In this document: positions 58,713-64,000 of the stretch, in pieces | How the letters are laid out: every line of letters begins with the position of its first letter | Position numbering within the stretch: position 1 is the stretch's first letter | Origin: Bryopsis sp. KO-2023 | Taxonomy: Eukaryota; Chlorophyta; Ulvophyceae; Bryopsidales; Bryopsidaceae | Direction of reading: 5' to 3' | Length of the DNA stretch: 64,000 bases | Assembly: GCA_030272585.1 (NCBI GenBank) | Contig: BSYQ01000014.1 | Span: 310,001 to 374,000, forward strand | The notes under the pieces: generated by a model | Told to the model about the DNA's origin: nothing | Databases searched by the model: none | What the model saw: the letters and a program-made list of their open reading frames with translations, nothing else | Translations under genes and position numbers: made by a program

Positions 58713-60019
58713 TTCCCAGGCGTACTCGCAAAAAACCCAGAAAAAATTAACGTCTGCACAAAATTACAGGGAAGTTGAAGTTTGTGCTCTTATACAAAGG
58801 AACTTCAAATCGGTTGGAGAAAGTGTCGATATCCCGTTGGGCCCTGGAATACTCCTAACATGCGTTTGTAATAACCATCGAAACCGCACACTGTTTCTTG
58901 GCATGTTTCTTCTGCGGGTTTTTTTCGACTCCTCTAGTGCTGTGGAATTTGGCCTGGCATATTTTGTAAGAACTTTATCGGTATGTTTTGGGCTGCGCGA
59001 TTTAATTTTGACAGGTGATGTCGGGTGTGTGAGGATGTGCAGGTTTAACCATATATGGCATGTGCTGGCCAATGAAGGATGGTGGTTTTTTTTCTTTTTG
59101 TTGAGCTCTCGGAAGTCTTGCGAGTTGTTTATGGTTTCAAGAGAATTGCCAGAAAAGTGTCGAATAGGGAAAGGTGCGACCTCTGACGTCTTGATTTCCA
59201 TTCCAATTCAGACAACAACAATGGTATGGAGATATTGGCTTCCTCCTTTTGCTCCACAAGAAAGCTGGGATGAAATCGATAAAACGCTACATCCCCATCC
59301 CGAGCTCTTTCTCGAAACTTCATTTTGCACCCTCTGATCACCCTCCCTTCTATTCCATGTGGAATGCTCTTTTTTTCGCTCTTTTTGTCTAAAAATTGCA
59401 ATCTCATGTGCATTCCAAAAAAAATGTCTGAGGGGAAACCTGGATGGGGCTTCAGCACATAAAAAAAGAGACCAAACAGGCTGAGATTTATCAGCCAATA
59501 ATCTTCCAGATTCAAAACAGATGCAATACAAAAAAAAAAAGAAACAGCATGTTGAAAAAAAAAAAGCACGAATCAATGGAGGGAGAATGATGCAAAAGAA
59601 TCGTTTACACTTTCTCATCATTCGCAAATGTGGGGAATTCACTTTTGACATGCCCCACCTTCTTACGAAAATATGCTGTTGGCTGCCAATAATATTGGCC
59701 CAATATTAGTGGCATTGGTGTCAAAAATGAATGCCTATCTTTGTACTCTCAGCCAACATTCGGCATCAGGGAAAATTTCACCATGTGGTGTGCCACCACT
59801 ATTTCCAGTCCAAAGGAGCCTGCGGACTCCAGCCCTTCTTCATGAGGGACCAAAGCTTGCAAGAGCACGCATCGAAAAGTTACCGCCAAAGCTTTCGAAA
59901 TATGCAGTGCGTTGCCATAGACTTTTCATGCAACAGCCTTTCTGAAACATACTTATTATAATTCATATGAATCAAAAATGTTACAAGACATGCCAGGCCA
60001 GAGCCCATAGCATCAGGAT
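58713..60019. other. Upstream region of the fibrocystin-like gene
   Basis: It should contain the promoter of the minus-strand giant gene near 58713-59000. From 59320 it is poly-A/T-rich. TTACAAGACATGCCAGGCCA (59981-60000) abuts the inverted-repeat arm and matches repeats at 37090 and 37891. The open stretch 58651-59337 (plus) has no recognisable content. Confidence 0.4.
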
Positions 60020-62690
60020 ATCAATCTTGAGCCCATCGGACACAAGATGTAGAAGTTCAGCTGAAGTTCGATTTGAGCAGCATGAAATTGTTTTCCCAAC
60101 ACCAAATGCTCGAGATGTAACACGCCGTTCTTTTCAGTTCACAGTTTTGATCCTTCAAGGAATTCTTGCAATTTCGGATCAACCGGATCAGTATGTGGCC
60201 TCGTCTTCTTGTCGCGGTTGGAGCCAGCGCAGTATTGGGTGTTCGAGCAGCCCTCGCCCGTCGTGCACGAAACGTGAGACCAAGGCAATCGGTTCTTTCT
60301 CAGCTTTTGTTTTTAAAAATGATGGCTCTTTGATTGATTTGTTGTTTTTACGGCTGCCGTTTTATGTTTTCACGGGAGAAGGAATTCTTCAACGGATTTG
60401 CGTTTGTTTTCAGGCGGAATGCATGCGAGCGGAAATGAGGGAAGTGGTTCGTGCCTGGCTTCGTTGTGCCGATCACGAACGGTCGTGTCGGGCGAGGTTG
60501 TTGGAGTCGATGACCGGGCGGCGGGAGAGGGGAGTTCTTGGCGGCGTGTTTCGCGAATGGCGGAAATCGACGGAGGAGAAAAAGGAGGAGGAACGCCACG
60601 TCGCAAGGCAAGACGAGCGAACACGACGCGCCTTCATTCGGGCATGGTTTTCGGAGACACAAAAGGTTTGTTGGTTTTCCTCGATGTGGTTAAACGTGCA
60701 CGACCCCCCTTACTTTTTTTTTTTCAAAAAATATTTTGCTTTCTTTGTGTTTTCTCTTGTCTTTTTCCCGGTGATAAAAAGTGAAAATCAAAATCCTGGA
60801 AAATATTGAGCCTTTGTAACAATTAATCAATGAACCAACGGGGCCAAGAGGTTTCTTTTTGAAGTTTGAAAACATGTGCCGACAGATGCATCTCTTTTGG
60901 ATTGCTTGCTTTTTTTAACCTCCCTGACATATCGAGGCGAAACGGCGGAATCTTGGCTGGTCTTAATGCTGGTCGAAAAGTTAATACACACCCGAGGGAA
61001 AGTGCGCTTTTGGTGGTCTCTGGTGATAAAAAAGGTTTTGAAAAGTCATGTTTTTGCTGGGTTAATGAACAGGGAGGTGCTGCTGAAGAGGAAACTTGTG
61101 TGGAGGGAATGCATGGCAGACGAGATGAATCGGGACCCTGTGTTGGATACGGAGATTCTGGAGAAGGAGAAGGGCGCCAGGTGGATGCGTTGGTCGAGGA
61201 GCTTGTTGAACTGGACGGACTGGCAAAATATCACAAGCGAAAAGCAGAACTGGACGAGGTGGAGACAAAACTAAGAAAGAAGGTGAAGTTTAATGATTTG
61301 TATTTTTGTCCCATTCTTTCAACTTTTTTAGGCCATGTGTATGAGTTGCAAATATGTTTCCTGCAAAAGTTTTCCATGCCCTGTGGAGTGTGTCTTTCTT
61401 TTTCAGTAGGGATAAGCAATTGCTTAAGCGATTGGCCTTTGCAAAGGCCAATCGACTTGTGTTTTTCTTGAAAAAAAATCATGTTCCCTGTGTTAGAAAC
61501 CAAATTTTTATCTCAAAAAAGTTTGTCAGTGTTTTCATGGCCCTTTACAGTGCTGTTTTTCTGAAGAAAAAAAAAATCCCAAGGAATCAATGGAGGGTTC
61601 GATTATTTTGTGCCACTGAACTATGTACATTTTTTCCCACAGATTTTGCGAAAGAGAGTAAGGTCCAGGGCCCCAATGAGGCTGGAGGATAGGCCCAGCT
61701 GGAAAATTTGAAGCCGGCTGTTTGGCTAGGGAATACTTTATCTTGAAAAAATAGGAATATCGATTTCAACAACAGACGTACATTCTTGGGCAGTTTGTTG
61801 GGTGCTGCTTCTGAAACAAAAATGATACATTAGACACAATGCAGGAGGGAATATTTCTGTTTATCTTTTTTTTTTTTCCTTTGGATTTCCGTTTTTGATG
61901 CGGAGGGGATATCCATGGATCTGTGGGCTTTTTTTTCGTATGGTAGAGTTTGAATCAATAGAGTTTACTTCAGGGAATGCAAGGGTTCGAAATAGAATTG
62001 ACTTGAATCGATGAATGGGATCAGTCAATGGGGTTTTTTTTCAATACAGAAAATAGAAGGGGTGCAATTCTGGGAATGTTTTTTAATAATCTCTTGTCAG
62101 TGTTTTGGATTGAAAAACAATCGAGGCTTCCAACAGGATCCTTTTGTTTCAACCCACCGTCTGATATGGAAATGATCAGTCGAAATTTTGCTCATATCTC
62201 AGGGCTGCTCCAAAGTCTCCATCAATTGCGGAAAAAAGAAGAAAAATTCTATTCAACTGGATGATGATGGTATTTTTCCAGTTCTACTCTATTTTTCGAA
62301 TTTCATTCAGCTTCCTAAAATCCAAATCAACCGTAGCAGCTGAAAACAGCAGCACATTGTTCCACAATCAAACCACCCTTAGAAACGATTTTGAATTGTT
62401 CTATTTGACCATTTGCTTATTTTGATTCAAACTACTGTTCGCCAGCATGCTGCAAGGCCTCTCGACAGGCATATCTCAGCAGCAGCATTTCCTGTGGATA
62501 GTTACAGGTTATCGTATCGAAATAAAACCTGACGTTTTGCTTCTCGAGAACTGATCCATTTTTTATTTTATTTTTCTATACAAACAAACAAAGATCTGAT
62601 GAGCCCTGAGAGAATACCCATCAAATGATCGACAAAGAAGCCCAATCAAACGCTCTACGCCTTTCAATAATGGATGTTTTTTTGTAATCC
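60020..62690 (+). repeat. Inverted segmental duplication, arm B
   Basis: This is the plus-strand counterpart of 21800-24610. Similarity starts at about ACAAGATGTAGAAGTTCAGC and fades near 62690 (CTACGCCTTTCAATAATGGA against CCACGCCCTTTCAATCAATC). Coding and intronic parts are both conserved. Arm ends are estimates. Confidence 0.9.
60193..61711 (+). CDS. Unknown four-exon protein, duplicate B (203 residues)
   Basis: Exons are 60193-60273, 60414-60665, 61073-61282 and 61643-61711, all phase 0, 612 nt. The architecture equals copy A: hydrophobic, Arg-rich leader MWPRLLVAVGASAVLGVRAA, charged helical middle, acidic stretch, VEELVELDGLAKYHKRKAEL, end RLEDRPSWKI. Relative to A there is one three-base deletion (ARQDERTRR against ARRADERTRR) and a few replacements. 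In exon 3 the chosen frame has about 5 replacements between copies against about 9 in the alternative open frame, which supports it. Function unknown. Confidence 0.7.
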
Positions 62691-62952
62691 TTGAATGCAT
62701 ATGCATTTGTACAAATAATGGAACGATAACGGCGGCTCAACAATTCCTGTCAACAGCAATGAAATTAGGAAAAAAAAGTTGACCTCTACGGTTACTGCCA
62801 CCTGGCCTGTTCTCTTAAGGAACTCGAACCTTGCTTAGCTACCAGTCAAAGACTTTTGTCGTGGCCATAGACACCTTGGGTTCACAGCTCTACATACTCC
62901 CGGCTAACTTGACCATTTCTCTGCGGCGGTCCCCTGCCTTGGGCTCACGACC
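61712..62952. other. End of arm B and spacer before X2
   Basis: 61712-62690 is the non-coding 3' part of arm B. 62691-62952 is moderately GC-rich single-copy sequence that should hold the X2 promoter. I see no exon. Confidence 0.45.
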
Positions 62953-64000
62953 ATGGCATCTTCGAACACATCAATGGTGACCATCGAAACCGCCCAAATT
63001 CCAACGAGCTTCAAGGTCTGTATTCTGCTCTGTTCGAATCATGGCACTGCACACGCACAGTACGGGTATTGTTGTTTTTGAAGTGAATTGCGCTTGGGAT
63101 TGGCTGACAGGAACAAGACGTCATGGCTTCGGCGCTCACGAAGTTCGACAACCAGCTTTTCCTGGACGGCGAAATATTCCAGGCTTTGAACTATCAAGAA
63201 ACACTCCAAAGCCAGATTCAAGGTATCCTTCCTATCCGAGCTCGAGTTCTTGGTAGAATATATTCATATATATGGAAGAGGGTTGGAGCTCAAGACGAGA
63301 TATTGTTTCTTTGCAGGATTTCCAGGCAACATGCTGGGGGCAGTGACCTTGGAAATGTTCGAGCAGCCCTTGGAGGCTCTTGGAGGGCTACTGGGACGCT
63401 GTCCTGTGAAAAAGCTTCCGGAGTTCGGCGAGGGACTTCGACTGGGGGTGAACAGCAACACACCCGCAGCGAGCTGCGATCCCAATTCCTCTCAGATCCT
63501 TGACACCATCAAGCAATTGCTGATCGATCAACAGGAAAGCATCGTCAGCCTGCTCAAGGAACAGCTTCAGGTGAGGGAGTTTGATTCCAGCTTGTTCTCT
63601 TCTTATATAGGGTATTTATCCACATGTCATATTCAATTGTGGCAATTTTGCGCCGTTCTTGGAAATATCCGATCGCAGATGTTGCGTGTACAGTTTTGAA
63701 ATGCAGAATATGTTGCTTTAGGAACTTTCCACACACGACGCTACCAAAGCACCGCCCAAACAGGAAGGGAGCAGGTCAAGCAGTTCGACGAGGGGGGTCC
63801 ACCAAGGCTGGAAGTCTAGGCCAACAAGGGTGGCAATCGATCGTTTGGCCTCCCAACCTTCACCCACGACAGTGCAAGATTCTGTCCGCCATCGCCCAGC
63901 GTACAGCTACAAGCCCAGGGCCAAAAAAGAACTGAGAACGGGAGCGAATGCCGTCCCCTTGGGATTGAAATCGAGCTCCCACCTGGATTCAAGCTCCGTA
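62953..64000 (+). CDS. Unknown protein X2, paralog of X1, cut by the right edge
   Basis: Exons are 62953-63015, 63111-63222, 63317-63570 and 63722 to the end, with phases identical to X1. Exon 3 reads GFPGNMLGAVTLEMFEQPLE, then ALGGLLG, then SQILDTIKQLLIDQQESIVS, ending LLKEQLQ, matching X1's helical block. Exon 4 is a new basic Ser/Pro/Arg-rich segment still open at 64000 (93 codons), so X2 is longer than X1 and its C-terminus diverges. No family is recognised. Confidence 0.65.

Noticed and set aside
61073-61282. Alternative reading frame of duplicate-gene exon 3 (REVLLKRKLVWRECMADEM)
   Set aside because: It does not fit the phase of the preceding exon, ends in an internal stop in both copies, and shows more replacements between copies than the chosen frame.
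22000-62700. Transposon explanation for the inverted duplication (arms as terminal repeats)
   Set aside because: The arms contain a normal spliced gene with introns. There is no transposase and no target duplication visible at the outer edges. Segmental duplication is simpler.

Overview
The window is nuclear DNA of an intron-rich eukaryote, most likely a unicellular alga or other protist. Every multi-exon gene uses GT-AG introns (one clear GC-AG exception), many of them only 60-170 bases long. Exons are GC-richer than the introns and spacers, which are full of A, T, C and G homopolymers. A fibrocystin-L-type giant protein, a NIPA-type transporter and a hydroxyproline-like Pro-rich linker fit an alga, but I cannot name the lineage. 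Exon models below come from reading splice sites by eye. Where stated, summed exon lengths close in frame.

Layout. 0-0.6 kb: first exon of a SAC/FIG4-type phosphoinositide phosphatase (minus). 5.3-10.7 kb: two tandem paralogous TKL-like protein kinases (minus), each of two exons and each ending in a CaaX box. 11.8-14.4 kb: a six-exon peroxiredoxin-5-like gene with an altered active site (minus). 15.2-17.7 kb: an intronless 850-residue gene for an eight-TM class-3 (DAG-type) lipase (minus). 19.2-20.5 kb: a weakly supported secretory gene start. 21.8-24.6 kb and 60.0-62.7 kb: the two arms of an inverted segmental duplication, each carrying an intact copy of the same unknown four-exon gene. 27-29.7 kb: exons of an unrecognised gene. 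31.3-36.6 kb: an 11-exon NIPA-like magnesium-transporter-family gene. 39.4-40.3 kb and 62.95 kb to the right edge: two paralogous unknown genes on the plus strand. 41.4-58.7 kb: a 41-exon gene (minus) for a type I membrane protein of about 3,911 residues with signal peptide, IPT/TIG, PA14, two G8 domains, beta-helix regions and a C-terminal TM, organised like PKHD1L1.

Repeats. A short retroposon-like element with an (ATTG)n tail is inserted at least twice with visible target-site duplications. A separate 110-150 bp dispersed family sits in the spacers upstream of several minus-strand genes. A 57-bp tandem triplication carries a functional 5' splice site.

There is no operon-like organisation. 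The phosphatase, the DAG-type lipase and the prenylatable kinases could all touch membrane lipid signalling, but that link is inference from family names only.
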